Notes: a model not told the origin generated them from the letters alone. Shown: positions 52,319 to 64,000, numbered from the stretch's first letter. The stretch: 64,000 bases of DNA from Nocardiopsis sp. JB363 (GCF_900143625.1 NZ_FRFF01000019.1:62001-126000), one strand, 5' to 3'. Translations and numbers: made by a program.

Positions 52319-53139
52319 TTCTTCTCCCGGTCGACCGGCCGACTTTCGGCCCCGTCCAGCGCCACGATGACGGGTGCGTGATCCGAGGCGCCCTTGCCCT
52401 TGCGTTCCTCGCGGTCGATGCTCGCGCCGGTCACCCGGGGCTTGAGCGCCGGCGAGGCGAGTACGAAGTCGATGCGCATGCCCCTGCGCTTGGGGAACGC
52501 CAGCCCCTTGTAGTCCCAGTAGGTGTACACGCCCGGGCCCGGCGTGTACTGGCGCACGACTTCCTCGAAACCGGCCTCGACCAGCCCGGTGAAGGCGGCG
52601 CGCTCGGGTTCGGTGACGTGGGTGTGCCCCTCGAAGGCGGCCATGTCCCACACGTCGTCGTCCTGGGGAACGATGTTGAAGTCGCCCACGTAGGCGATCT
52701 GCGCCTGGGGGTCCTCGGCCAGGCGGGCGGCGCCGGCCTGGCGCAGGGCTTCCAGCCAACGCAGCTTGTAGTCGTAGTGGGGGTGGTCGATCTCGCGCCC
52801 GTTGGGCACGTACAGGCTCCACACCTGGACACCGTCGCAGGTGGCCGCGATGGCGCGGGCCTCTCGTTCCTCGGGGTCGCCGTAGCCGGGCTGGCCGGGG
52901 AACCCGATCTCGACGTCGTCGAGCCCCACCCGCGAGGCGATCGCGACTCCGTTCCACTGGGAGAGGCCGTGGTGAGCGACCTCGTAACCGCGGTCGGTGA
53001 AGACCGACGCCGGGAACTGGTCGTCACGGGCCTTGGTCTCCTGGATGGCCACGACGTCGATGTCGCTGCGGTCCAACCAGTCACCGATCCGTTCGGCCCT
53101 GGCACGGGCACTGTTCACATTCCATGTCGCGATACGCAC
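52315..53139 (-). CDS. xthA: Exodeoxyribonuclease III
   Basis: XthA is the apurinic/apyrimidinic endonuclease and 3'-5' exonuclease of base-excision repair. The 274-residue protein shows RIATWNVNSARAR, VVAIQETKARDDQFP, SLYVPNGREID, YVGDFNIVPQDDDVWD and the closing GKGASDHAPVIV, with all metal and catalytic positions. The start is GTG 53139. It overlaps the downstream ribokinase gene by 4 bp, an unusual operon pairing. Confidence 0.96.
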   Translation of the reverse strand: MRIATWNVNSARARAERIGDWLDRSDIDVVAIQETKARDDQFPASVFTDRGYEVAHHGLSQWNGVAIASRVGLDDVEIGFPGQPGYGDPEEREARAIAATCDGVQVWSLYVPNGREIDHPHYDYKLRWLEALRQAGAARLAEDPQAQIAYVGDFNIVPQDDDVWDMAAFEGHTHVTEPERAAFTGLVEAGFEEVVRQYTPGPGVYTYWDYKGLAFPKRRGMRIDFVLASPALKPRVTGASIDREERKGKGASDHAPVIVALDGAESRPVDREKK

Positions 53140-53399
53140 AGCAGAAGGCTAGATGATCCCGCCGACGTCCCGGCCCCGGGCCAGGCCTGTGACATGAGGA
53201 AACCCCGGTGCGGCCGTCCTCCGCACCGGGGTCGTGCGACTCCCGGCACATGCTCGGTTGTTTTCCGTCGCGTCTCGTTGGACGGCCGAACCCCCCTTAC
53301 GGTTCGCATTGTGCGCAAGGTTTTTTGACGATCGATCGAAAGGCCCCGTTGACCTGCGAAAACCTCCGACTGTCGGTGTCGGAGGTTAGGTTGGGGCGC
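53140..53399. promoter_or_regulatory. Divergent region xthA/ycaQ-like with two hairpins
   Basis: A terminator-like hairpin (ACCCCGGTGCGG 53202-53213 with its complement 53221-53232) stands between two divergent genes, where no gene should end. On the minus strand it is followed by TTTCC and lies about 60 bp before the xthA start. A second perfect 10-bp hairpin (53361-53370 with 53378-53387) lies 12 bases before the ycaQ-like start and contains GGAGG in its 3' arm. Either could be a control element. Confidence 0.5.
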
Positions 53400-54632
53400 A
53401 TGGTCGAACCGCACCCCCGCCGCGACGCCGAGTTCTCCCCGGCCCAAGCCCGTCGGATCGCCCTGGCCGCCCAGGGCTTCGCCGACCCACGCCCCAAGGG
53501 CGAACCCACTCTCGCGCACCTGGCACGGGTACTGCGCCGGATCGGGATCCTGCAGATCGACAGCGTGAACGTGCTCGCCCGCAGCCAGTACCTGCCGGTC
53601 TTCGCCCGGTTGGGCGCCTACGATCCGGCCCTGTTGGACCGGGCGACCACCACCGCCGTCGGGTCGAGCCCGGCTCGGCTGGTCGAGTGCTGGGCGCACG
53701 AGGCCAGTCTGGTGCCACCCGACACCCACCGGCTCATGCGGCACAGGATGGAACGCAACCGCGCCCAGGAACGTGTCGGTTGGTTGAACGGCATCCGCGA
53801 GGAGAAGCCGCATCTGGTCAAGGCCGTGCACGAGGAGGTGGCCCGGATCGGTCCGGCCACCGCCCGCGAGATCGAGGGTGCGCTCGCCCAGGACGCACCC
53901 CGCGCCAAGGAGCACTGGGGCTGGAACTGGTCCGAGGTCAAGAAGTGTCTGGAGTATCTGTTCTGGATCGGCGACCTCACCACCAACGGCCGTAACGTCC
54001 AGTTCGAACGCCGCTACGACCTGCCCGAACGGGTGCTGCCCGCCGAGGTGCACGGGCTCGCCCACCCCACCTCGGAGGAGGCCCACCGGGAGCTGGTGGC
54101 CATCGCCGCCCGTGCGCACGGCATCGCCACCGAACCCGACCTACGCGACTACTTCCGACTCAAGGGCTCCCAGACCCGCGTCGCCATCGCCGACCTGGTG
54201 GACGCCGGTGCACTGATCCCGGTGTCCGTGCGCGGCCGGAACCGCCCCGCCTATCTGCACCAGGACGCCCGCATCCCCCGCAAGGTCGAGGCGCGTGCCC
54301 TGCTGAGCCCGTTCGACTCATTGGTGTGGACGCGCGACCGGGCCGAGGAGCTGTTCGGTTTCCGCTATCGCCTGGAGATCTACGTGCCGGCCGCCAAGCG
54401 CGTACACGGCTACTACGTGCTGCCGTTCCTGCTGGGGGAAGACTTGGTCGCCCGGGTCGACCTCAAGGCCGACCGCGCGTCGGGAACCCTGCTGGCCCGG
54501 CGGATCACCCTGGAGGAAGACGCCCCCGCCGACACCATGCCGGCGTTGGTGGAGCAGCTGACGGAGATGGCCGCGTGGCTCGGCCTGGAGAACGGCGTCG
54601 GCGGCGAAGGGCTCAAGGCACCGATGCGGTGA
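53400..54632 (+). CDS. YcaQ/AlkX-like winged-helix DNA glycosylase
   Basis: A 410-residue HTH_42 protein related to E. coli YcaQ, a glycosylase that unhooks interstrand crosslinks and alkylated bases. The catalytic QxD motif is visible as [22 protein letters not shown] near 51-72. Winged-helix domains follow ([43 protein letters not shown]), with the C-terminal [26 protein letters not shown]. It is opposite xthA, another base-repair gene. ATG 53400 is followed directly by the conserved domain. Confidence 0.9.
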   Translation: MVEPHPRRDAEFSPAQARRIALAAQGFADPRPKGEPTLAHLARVLRRIGILQIDSVNVLARSQYLPVFARLGAYDPALLDRATTTAVGSSPARLVECWAHEASLVPPDTHRLMRHRMERNRAQERVGWLNGIREEKPHLVKAVHEEVARIGPATAREIEGALAQDAPRAKEHWGWNWSEVKKCLEYLFWIGDLTTNGRNVQFERRYDLPERVLPAEVHGLAHPTSEEAHRELVAIAARAHGIATEPDLRDYFRLKGSQTRVAIADLVDAGALIPVSVRGRNRPAYLHQDARIPRKVEARALLSPFDSLVWTRDRAEELFGFRYRLEIYVPAAKRVHGYYVLPFLLGEDLVARVDLKADRASGTLLARRITLEEDAPADTMPALVEQLTEMAAWLGLENGVGGEGLKAPMR

Positions 54633-54662
54633 CCGTCGGTTATCTCTGGCAAAATCCCCCGC

Positions 54663-55232
54663 ATGCCTGAAACCCCCGTAATCACTACGAAAACGGCGCT
54701 TCTGACCGGAGCCGCACTCCTGCTCATGGTCACCGGATGTACTCAAGACGACAGGGAGTACCTCAAGGTCCCGGCCGGCAGCGACCTCGCCTGGTACGTA
54801 CCGGAAGAGATACCGGGGTGGTACAGCGACAGTGAGTACTGGGACGACAGCGCCTCCTACAGTGGCGACGAATGCGATCTTCGTCTCGCCTACACGGAAG
54901 AACAGGCCGACGCACCTCGATACAACGCCCCAGAGGAGAGCGCCCGGAATTGGATCGGACTCACGGCGATGCAGCTCGGCTCAGATCTGCCCGCGGCCAC
55001 CGTCACCACGCTCGACCCGGTCGAGGTCACCACGGACACGGGCGAGCTCGTCGAGTTCACCACCGTGGAAACCTTCGATGAGGAGGCCGACATCGGAGCC
55101 CGGGTCGGTGTCCACTGGAACGGTTCCGACGAGCTGCGCTTCTTGTACCAATGCGCCACATCCGGCTCTTGGAGCAATGAGGAAGGGGACATGTCCGACC
55201 TATTGGACGAGATGCGGGTGATGCTCCCCTGA
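54663..55232 (+). CDS. Putative lipoprotein
   Basis: A 189-residue protein with a lipoprotein signal (hydrophobic 10-24, lipobox MVTGC with Cys26). An acidic, aromatic-rich mature part with two further Cys (ECDLRLAY and YQCATSG) is probably disulfide-linked. The family is not recognised. Codon use is less G+C-biased than in neighbours, suggesting recent arrival. It starts 30 bases after the ycaQ-like gene and ends 51 bases from the convergent antitoxin-like gene. Confidence 0.8.
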   Translation: MPETPVITTKTALLTGAALLLMVTGCTQDDREYLKVPAGSDLAWYVPEEIPGWYSDSEYWDDSASYSGDECDLRLAYTEEQADAPRYNAPEESARNWIGLTAMQLGSDLPAATVTTLDPVEVTTDTGELVEFTTVETFDEEADIGARVGVHWNGSDELRFLYQCATSGSWSNEEGDMSDLLDEMRVMLP

Positions 55233-55283
55233 CCTTGGGGCGCTTCGGTTCCCGTGAACGAGCCCGGATCCTGGCGAAAACAC

Positions 55284-55580
55284 TCACTCGCGACCTTCCG
55301 ACACCAGATCCTCCGGCAAAGTTCCCCCGCGGGCCGCTCGACGGGCCTTCTCGACGGCCTCCCTGCTCGGTCGAGAGCGCGGGGTACCCGATTCGTCCAG
55401 GAACCCTGCCTGTGCGAGCTTGGCACGGACGCCACCGACCCCATCACTCTCCGGGTTCGGGTCGGTGGCGGCGCGCATCACGCGGGTCACATACTCGTTC
55501 AGGCTGACACCAAGGCGTTCAGCGGAAGACCTGGCTCCGCGCATCAGCTCTTCTTCGGCTCTCCACGTCATCTGACGCAT
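55284..55580 (-). CDS. Ribbon-helix-helix antitoxin-like protein, orphan
   Basis: A 98-residue protein whose first half reads like a ribbon-helix-helix DNA-binding domain (MTWRAEEELMRGARSSAERLGVSLNEYVTRVMRAATD, split near residues 4-40). Its charged C-terminal tail is like toxin-binding tails of VapB/RHH antitoxins. The stop overlaps a GTG by 4 bp, the usual coupling for a toxin start. The frame beginning there reads MSVFARIR and then becomes a shadow of the opposite lipoprotein gene, with no PIN or other toxin. I therefore call it an orphan antitoxin. Confidence 0.7.
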   Translation of the reverse strand: MRQMTWRAEEELMRGARSSAERLGVSLNEYVTRVMRAATDPNPESDGVGGVRAKLAQAGFLDESGTPRSRPSREAVEKARRAARGGTLPEDLVSEGRE

Positions 55581-55640
55581 ACATACAGCTTGGGTGCGGT
55601 CATTCCCGCACTCAAGTGCTTATCCTGGCCCCGACCACGA

Positions 55641-55677
55641 GAACGGGCCGCGCACCCAGTGGGTGCGCGGCCCGTTC
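55641..55677. terminator. Strong terminator between the thiolase and the antitoxin-like gene
   Basis: A perfect 17-bp stem (55641-55657 with 55661-55677) with a 3-base loop lies 11 bases beyond the thiolase stop on the minus strand. Confidence 0.75.
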
Positions 55678-55688
55678 GGGGACGCGGG

Positions 55689-56831
55689 TCAGACGCGTTC
55701 GATGATGGTGACGTTGGCCTGGCCGCCGCCCTCGCACATGGTCTGCAGGCCGTAGCGGCCGCCGGTGCGGTGCAGCTCGTTGACCAGCTTGGTCATCAGG
55801 ACCGAACCGGTGGCGCCCAGCGGGTGCCCCAGGGCGATGGCGCCGCCGTTCGGGTTGACCTTGGCCGGGTCGGCGCCCAGCTCGTCGATCCACGACATCG
55901 GCACCGGCGCGAACGCCTCGTTGATCTCGGTGACGTCGATGTCGTCGATGCTCAGACCGGCCTTCTCCAGGGCGATCCGGGTCGCGGGGATGGGCGCGGT
56001 GAGCATGTAGACCGGGTCGTCGCCGACCAGCGACAGCTGGACGACGCGAGCGAGCGGGGTGAGGTCGTGCTGCTTCACGGCCCGCTCGGAGGCGATGAGC
56101 AGGGCACCGGCACCCACGGAGACCTGGCTGGCGACGGCGGCGGTGAGATCCCAGCCCTCACGCAGCGGCTTGAGCCCGGCCATCTTCTCCAGGGTGGTGT
56201 CGGGGCGTACGCCTTCGTCCCGGGTGACGCCGGCGAGCGGCGCGATCTGAGAGTCGAAGTAGCCGGCTTCCAGCGCCGCTGCGGCGCGCTGGTGGCTCTC
56301 CAGGGCGAACTGCTCCAGGTCCTCGCGCTTGTAGCCCCACTTCTCGCACATGAGCTGGGCGCCGCGGAACTGGGAGATCTCCTGCGTGCCATAGCGCTTG
56401 GCCCAGCCCTCGCCGTACAGCGAGAGGCCGTTGTCGAGGGCGAACTGGACGTTGGCGCCCATCGGCACCATGCCCATGTTCTCCACGCCGGACGCCACGA
56501 CCAGGTCCTGCGTGCCGGACATGACGCCTTGGGCGGCGAAGTGGATGGACTGCTGGGAGGAACCGCACTGGCGGTCGATGGTGACGCCGGCGACGGTCTC
56601 GGGCAGCCCGGCGGAGAGCCACGCGGTGCGGGCCAGGTCCAAGGCCTGCGGACCGGCCTGGCTGACCACGCCCATGATGACGTCCTCGACCGCGGACGGG
56701 TCGACCCCGGTGCGCTCGATGAGTTCCTTGAGGACGTGTGCCCCCAGGTCCGCCGGGTGCACTGCGGCGAGCGCGCCCTTCTTGGTGCCGACGGGGGTGC
56801 GAACTGCGCCGACGATGTATGCCTCGGCCAT
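55689..56831 (-). CDS. Acetyl-CoA C-acyltransferase (thiolase)
   Basis: A 380-residue degradative-type thiolase that splits 3-ketoacyl-CoA with CoA in beta-oxidation (or condenses two acetyl-CoA). The nucleophilic Cys lies in DRQCGSSQQSIHFAAQ near 88, the His motif in NPNGGAIALGHPLGATG near 330-346, and the second Cys in MCEGGGQANVTI near the end. GGAGG lies five bases before ATG 56831. An 11-bp inverted repeat shared with the acyl-CoA dehydrogenase region lies in its promoter, so both are probably under one fatty-acid repressor. Confidence 0.95.
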   Translation of the reverse strand: MAEAYIVGAVRTPVGTKKGALAAVHPADLGAHVLKELIERTGVDPSAVEDVIMGVVSQAGPQALDLARTAWLSAGLPETVAGVTIDRQCGSSQQSIHFAAQGVMSGTQDLVVASGVENMGMVPMGANVQFALDNGLSLYGEGWAKRYGTQEISQFRGAQLMCEKWGYKREDLEQFALESHQRAAAALEAGYFDSQIAPLAGVTRDEGVRPDTTLEKMAGLKPLREGWDLTAAVASQVSVGAGALLIASERAVKQHDLTPLARVVQLSLVGDDPVYMLTAPIPATRIALEKAGLSIDDIDVTEINEAFAPVPMSWIDELGADPAKVNPNGGAIALGHPLGATGSVLMTKLVNELHRTGGRYGLQTMCEGGGQANVTIIERV

Positions 56832-56864
56832 GGGGTCCTCCAAGGGGCTGGGATGTGACGTCCT

Positions 56865-56891
56865 ACTAAACCGAACTGTATTCGGTTTAGT
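56865..56891. promoter_or_regulatory. Inverted-repeat operator upstream of the thiolase gene
   Basis: ACTAAACCGAA-CTGTA-TTCGGTTTAGT is a perfect 11-bp inverted repeat with a 5-bp spacer, 34 bp before the thiolase ATG. The core ACCGAA-N5-TTCGGT recurs at 59148-59168. It is a typical TetR-family operator shape. Confidence 0.7.
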
Positions 56892-56949
56892 GGCCGTGGC
56901 AAGACCCCGCCCTCGGTTTCCCGGTCTCCCCCGGCTCGGAACCGGAGGT

Positions 56950-60354
<3,405 letters not shown>

Positions 60355-60381
60355 AAACCCCCGTCCGGAAGGGTCCCGGTC

Positions 60382-60549
60382 ATGAGCGGAGCGTGGGACG
60401 GCCTCATCGTGATGGGGCTGTTGATCATCCTGCTGGTCCTCGGCGTCCGCAAGCTCCGTCCGAAGGTCCACATCCCGTGGAAGACCGGCGCCATCGTCAT
60501 GGTCTTCATCTTCGTCTGCCTACTGCTGTGGGCCTGGTCCTGGCGCTGA
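60382..60549 (+). CDS. Small two-helix membrane protein (55 residues)
   Basis: A 55-residue protein starting MSGAWDGLIVMGLLIILLV, with a basic middle (GVRKLRPKVHIPWKTG) and a second helix rich in Phe, Cys, Leu and Trp. G+C bias in third positions is strong, and GGAAGGG precedes ATG 60382. It begins 27 bases after the acyl-CoA dehydrogenase, so it is probably in the same transcript. It has no recognised family. It would form a two-helix hairpin with a cytoplasmic or external basic loop. Confidence 0.75.
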   Translation: MSGAWDGLIVMGLLIILLVLGVRKLRPKVHIPWKTGAIVMVFIFVCLLLWAWSWR

Positions 60550-60597
60550 CCGCCGCAGAACCGCGCCCGCGCCGGAGCTCGCGGGCCGAACGCACCG

Positions 60598-60626
60598 AGG
60601 GCCCGCCTCCCCACGAGGCGGGCCCT
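60598..60626 (+). terminator. Terminator after the small membrane protein gene
   Basis: A perfect 12-bp stem AGGGCCCGCCTC with GAGGCGGGCCCT and a 5-base loop lies between convergent genes. Confidence 0.75.
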
Positions 60627-60711
60627 GCGGCGTCCGGGGAATCGGCGAGACACGGACGAACGATCCCCTAGGCGGGTGGGGACCGGCCGTCCGAGCCTCG
60701 GCCTCGATGGT

Positions 60712-61575
60712 TCAGGCGTACGGGTCGAAGTCGATCCCGTCGGGCACGGCCTTGGCGAGCGCGTCACCGAACCGCTCGTCCTTGAGGTCCAGCTGCGCGG
60801 AGCCGTAGTCGGCCGTCACGAAGATGTCCCGGATCCCTTCGGGGTAGCCGTCCCAACCCACCAGCGCCGGGTACTGCCACACCCCGTAGTGGTTCTCTGG
60901 CGGGTCGTCGTGGTCCGCGGCGAACCGGAAGGCGTGGGTGGAGGCGCCGTCCTTGTGGTAGACGATCTTGGGGTGGGTGCCCTCCCACAGCAGGTCCTCG
61001 GCCGCCCGGGTGTCGTAGTCCCCGTGCGCCGAGGCCGACACGTAGCGCGCCTCGTCGTCGAGCACCCACACCACGACGTGTTCCAGGTCGTGCCGGTGCC
61101 CACAGCACCCGGGAAGGACCTGGTCCTTCTCGAAGTAGAGGGCGTACATGTAAGCGCACCAACCGTTGTCGACGCACGTGGCACGAGAATACGAATTGGT
61201 GTTGTCCAGATCGGACTGGTCACGGCAGTTCCCGTTCAACGCCCCCGAGGTGTTCAACCCTTCGGCGACACTCCCGTCAGGGCCGATCGCGGGTGTCGAA
61301 TAACAGCCGTCCGTGTCGTAGTCGAAGGCGGGCTGCCATTTCTCCTCGGCCTCGGAGGAATTCGCGGGGAGAGCGCTCGGGGGTTCGGCGAACGCCGGAG
61401 CCGCGAGGGCGATCACGATCCCGAAGGCCCCGAGGAGGGCCACACCACCCCTCCTGGCGAGCGCCCACGGCCACCGAAGAGACCCGGCGAGCCCATCGGG
61501 ACTTTGTCCCCCAAAATCACCAGTGGAACTCAGGACCAGCTTTCCCGCCCCGGACGACAATGCACACACCACCAT
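60712..61575 (-). CDS. Secreted NPP1/NLP-family necrosis-inducing-like protein
   Basis: A 287-residue exported protein. A long basic N-region and hydrophobic segment end APAFA, followed by a mature domain with the NLP landmarks: two Cys around CVDNGWCAYMYALYFEKDQ, the heptapeptide-like GHRHDLEHVVVW (canonical GHRHDWE, with Leu for Trp), and a C-terminal beta-sandwich. NLPs of plant-associated microbes damage plant membranes by binding glycosyl inositol phosphoryl ceramides. In actinomycetes the role is unclear. The start is uncertain: ATG 61575 or GTG 61602. Confidence 0.85.
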   Translation of the reverse strand: MVVCALSSGAGKLVLSSTGDFGGQSPDGLAGSLRWPWALARRGGVALLGAFGIVIALAAPAFAEPPSALPANSSEAEEKWQPAFDYDTDGCYSTPAIGPDGSVAEGLNTSGALNGNCRDQSDLDNTNSYSRATCVDNGWCAYMYALYFEKDQVLPGCCGHRHDLEHVVVWVLDDEARYVSASAHGDYDTRAAEDLLWEGTHPKIVYHKDGASTHAFRFAADHDDPPENHYGVWQYPALVGWDGYPEGIRDIFVTADYGSAQLDLKDERFGDALAKAVPDGIDFDPYA

Positions 61576-61826
61576 TTCCGTAGCGGGATACCCGTTTACC
61601 ACTGGATAAAGTAACCATCCGACTACAGTAAGGCAAGATGTGCTGAAGGCATTTTTTTCGCACCTCTGAACAGGTTTGGGAGGATACGTTCCCCCACCTG
61701 GGAAAAGGGCGTTGATCGTCGAATCGACCCGGACGGATCCGTAGGCTCCACAACCGGGCCCGGTCGGCGGGACGCCCGGGGCGACGGTGGGCGAGCGGCC
61801 CTACCCGTCACACCGTCGGCACCGTC
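61576..61826. other. Intergenic region between the NLP gene and the phosphatase gene
   Basis: About 250 bases of lower G+C, including a TTTTTTT run at 61653-61659. They hold the NLP promoter (reading leftwards) and the downstream end of the phosphatase gene. No gene is supported. Confidence 0.5.
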
Positions 61827-64000
61827 TCAGGCGTCCTCGTCGACCTTCTCCGCCTCGTCGGACTCGACGTCGTCCGTGGGCGCCTCGGGGGCCTGCATCG
61901 GCATCTCGAACCAGACGGCCTTGCCGTCCGGGGTGGGACGCGAACCCCACCGGCTGGCGAGCTGCTCCACCAGGTACAGGCCACGGCCGCCCTCGTCGTC
62001 GGCGGCGGCGCTACGGATCCGGGGCAGCCGCAGGTCGTGGTCGAAGACCTCCACCCACACGGCGTTGGCCCCGCGCCGCAACCGGAGCAGGAACTCCTTC
62101 TCCCCGGAGTCGTCGCTGGACCCGTCGTCCTCGGCGACGGCCTCCAACAGGTCGCTCCAGTCCTCGTCGAACTCGTCGCTCACCCCGCCGTCGTCCATCG
62201 GGGTCTCCGAGTCCAGCACGCCGCCACCGGTGAACTCTCGGTGCACGGGGCGCGGGGTGGCGTGGATGACCACGTTGGTGACGATCTCCGAGACGAGAAG
62301 ACAGGCCAGTTCGGCCTGGTCCCGATCCACGCCCCACTCCTTGAAGGTGTCCGCGGCCAGGTGCCGGGCCTCCCCCACGGTGGAGGCCTCGGAGGGGAAC
62401 CAGCCCTCGCGCAGCGCCAGTTCCTCGGAGTGCGTGCGCACGACCAACAGCGCGGTGTCGTCCTCCAGTTCGCCCGGCACGCTGTACACGGCCGCCTCGG
62501 CGATCTGGTCGACGTCCTTGTCCGCGACCTCGGCGACGCGTTCGGTCATCTGGGCCAGGGCACGCTCGGGGTCGGCCTTGCCGCCCAGGGGTTTGCGGTC
62601 CACCAGTCCGTCGGTGTACATCACCAGGGTCGCCCCGATGGGCAGGCGCAGGTCGGCCTGGTGGTAGACGATGTCCTCGCCCGAGCCGCCCTTGGCGCGC
62701 ACGCCGAGCATGCGGTCGGTGATCTCCAGGTCCAGGGTCTCCACGGTTTCGGAGGTGACCAGGAGGGGCGACGCGTGCCCGGCGTTGGCGTAGGACAGCT
62801 CCCGGGACCAGGCGTCGTAGACCATGTACAGGCAGCTGACGCTGGGGATCCAGACCCCGCCCTTGCCGTCGGGGGTGCCCAGTTGGCGCACCCACTCGTC
62901 CAGCTCGCGCAGGATGTCGGCGGGTTCGCGGTCGGCCTGGGCGAAGGCGCGCAGAGCGGCGCGCAACTGGCCCATGACGGCGGCGGCGTGCGGGCCACGG
63001 CCCTCCACGTCACCGATGACCAGACCCACCCGTCCGGCGGACAGCGGGATGGCGTCGTAGAAGTCGCCGCCCACCTGGGTCTGCACCCCGTGACCGTGCG
63101 CCTGGAGCGGCCCGGCCGGCAGGTAGCGCTTGGCGACCGTCAACCCGTCCAGGGGTGGGAAGTCACCGGGGAGCAGACTGTTCTGGAAGGCCAGCGCGGT
63201 GGAGCGCTCTTCCTCGAACAGGCGGGCGTTGTCGATGGCCAGGGCGACCCGGGAGGCGATCGCGCCGACCAGGTCGCGGTCGAAACCGCCGTAGCTGCTC
63301 TTCTGCCGCGGGGACAGGCCGGACAGGGCCAGGGTGAGCACGCCCAGCACCTCGCCGCGAGCCCGCAGCGGAGCTGCGATGGCGGAGGTGACGCCGACCT
63401 GGCGGGAGACCCGGTCGGAGCGATCGTTGGGCGAGTTTTCGTACATGTAGTCGCTGCTGACCACGGTCTCCAGTCGACGCAGCGCCTGGGTGACGAAGTG
63501 GCGTTCGGGGTAGCGGACCTCGTCCCCGACGTCGAACCAGGTGTGGGGCGGGGGCGTCCAGCCCTCGGCGTGGACGGAGACCTGCCTGATCAACCGTTCG
63601 TGGTCGTAGAGGTCGATGAAGCAGTGGTCCGCGAACTGGGGAACGAGGATGCCGGCGACGCCCTTGACAGTGGAGTCGAACTCCAGGGAGCCGGCCAGGC
63701 GGCTGCCGATCCGTTCGAGCAGGCCGTACTGCTCCTCGACCCGACCGCTGCGCAGGGCCTCGTTGGCGATGAGGGCTATGCCGTCGATCTCCCCGGAGTC
63801 GTCGCGCATGGGCACGGCCTGGGCCCGTACGTGGATCCAGGTGGAGTCGCCCTTGAGCACCGCGAAGGTGCCTTCCCACGGCTCGCCGCGAAGGACGCGG
63901 CGGGCCAGTTGGGACGCGTGTTCGCGGTCGGACTCATGGATGCCGATGTCCAGCAGGGACAGGCCGATGTGGTCACGACCGCCGACGAACCCGAACAGCT
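61827..64000 (-). CDS. PAS-GAF-SpoIIE phosphatase-ATPase protein (5' end outside window)
   Basis: The visible 723 residues run from a PAS domain (FGFVGGRDHIGLSLLDIGIHESDREH then WEGTFAVLKGDSTWIHVRA) into a GAF domain (about 75-230). A PP2C/SpoIIE phosphatase follows (VQTQVGGDFYDAIPL, VIGDVEGRGPHAAAVMGQLRAALRA, LVMYTDGLVDRK). A HATPase_c_2 anti-sigma-like domain (LACLLVSEIVTNVVIHATP, GGRGLYLVEQLASRWG) and an acidic tail finish the protein. Such fusions dephosphorylate STAS proteins and may also phosphorylate them, tuning sigma-factor activity to a bound signal. The reading frame is open to position 64000, so the start lies beyond the window. Confidence 0.93.
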   Translation of the reverse strand, partial: LFGFVGGRDHIGLSLLDIGIHESDREHASQLARRVLRGEPWEGTFAVLKGDSTWIHVRAQAVPMRDDSGEIDGIALIANEALRSGRVEEQYGLLERIGSRLAGSLEFDSTVKGVAGILVPQFADHCFIDLYDHERLIRQVSVHAEGWTPPPHTWFDVGDEVRYPERHFVTQALRRLETVVSSDYMYENSPNDRSDRVSRQVGVTSAIAAPLRARGEVLGVLTLALSGLSPRQKSSYGGFDRDLVGAIASRVALAIDNARLFEEERSTALAFQNSLLPGDFPPLDGLTVAKRYLPAGPLQAHGHGVQTQVGGDFYDAIPLSAGRVGLVIGDVEGRGPHAAAVMGQLRAALRAFAQADREPADILRELDEWVRQLGTPDGKGGVWIPSVSCLYMVYDAWSRELSYANAGHASPLLVTSETVETLDLEITDRMLGVRAKGGSGEDIVYHQADLRLPIGATLVMYTDGLVDRKPLGGKADPERALAQMTERVAEVADKDVDQIAEAAVYSVPGELEDDTALLVVRTHSEELALREGWFPSEASTVGEARHLAADTFKEWGVDRDQAELACLLVSEIVTNVVIHATPRPVHREFTGGGVLDSETPMDDGGVSDEFDEDWSDLLEAVAEDDGSSDDSGEKEFLLRLRRGANAVWVEVFDHDLRLPRIRSAAADDEGGRGLYLVEQLASRWGSRPTPDGKAVWFEMPMQAPEAPTDDVESDEAEKVDEDA

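Noticed and set aside
55057..55287. Toxin gene downstream of the antitoxin-like gene
   Set aside because: The start overlap is suggestive, but after MSVFARIR the frame has no toxin motif and is Arg-rich shadow of the lipoprotein gene.

Overview
The window looks like a chromosomal core segment of a high-GC actinomycete, most likely a member of the Nocardiopsaceae (Nocardiopsis or Thermobifida type). Evidence: very high G+C in third codon positions, frequent GTG and TTG starts, actinobacterial families (GlpR, DUF397/DUF5753, HelD, GTP-type PEPCK, type I CoaA), and a guanidine-III riboswitch that differs at one base from the Thermobifida fusca sequence as I remember it. I see no insertion sequence, prophage, CRISPR array or biosynthetic megasynthase.

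Layout. 1-0.77 kb: no confident gene. 0.77-2.3 kb: TetR regulator with a membrane protein, then tRNA-Ala(CGC). 2.3-9.1 kb: the actinobacterial glpR - GNAT - mogA - moaC - glp(moeA) - galU block, opposite 5-formyl-THF cyclo-ligase and an FmdB zinc ribbon. 9.3-14.8 kb: SAF-domain protein, MscL, secreted M15 peptidase, tRNA-Arg(CCT), phospholipase-D-like protein, methyltransferase. 14.8-20.7 kb: MerR regulator, then a tightly coupled five-gene cassette of STM4015, STM4014, STM4013, STM4012 and STM4011 families (leucine-rich-repeat protein, ATP-grasp, sulfatase-fold hydrolase, two radical SAM enzymes). Its function is unknown to me, and it is the best candidate for an undescribed system. 20.7-29.2 kb: HAD phosphatase, a guanidinium-type SMR exporter behind a guanidine-III riboswitch, and two sodium/solute symporters flanking a LytS/LytTR two-component system with matching LytTR direct repeats upstream. 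29.2-40 kb: secreted and membrane proteins, pckG, tandem universal stress protein, TPR protein, HelD, coaA. 40-45 kb: glmS, then STAS/ATPase/WhiJ-like/DUF397 signalling genes. 45-54.6 kb: a KamA-family radical SAM enzyme, plsX, a phosphatase, argS, yceI, ribokinase, xthA and a YcaQ-like glycosylase. 54.6-64 kb: lipoprotein, orphan antitoxin, thiolase, a DHA2 exporter with a C-terminal winged helix, acyl-CoA dehydrogenase, an NLP-family secreted protein and a SpoIIE-type phosphatase cut by the window end.

Regulatory structure read directly from the sequence links several genes. One inverted repeat (ACCGAA-N5-TTCGGT) sits before both the thiolase and the acyl-CoA dehydrogenase/exporter pair. 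GntR/DasR-like boxes precede both pckG and glmS. A palindrome inside a 19-bp promoter spacer separates merR from the methyltransferase. Two perfect LytTR boxes precede the first symporter operon.
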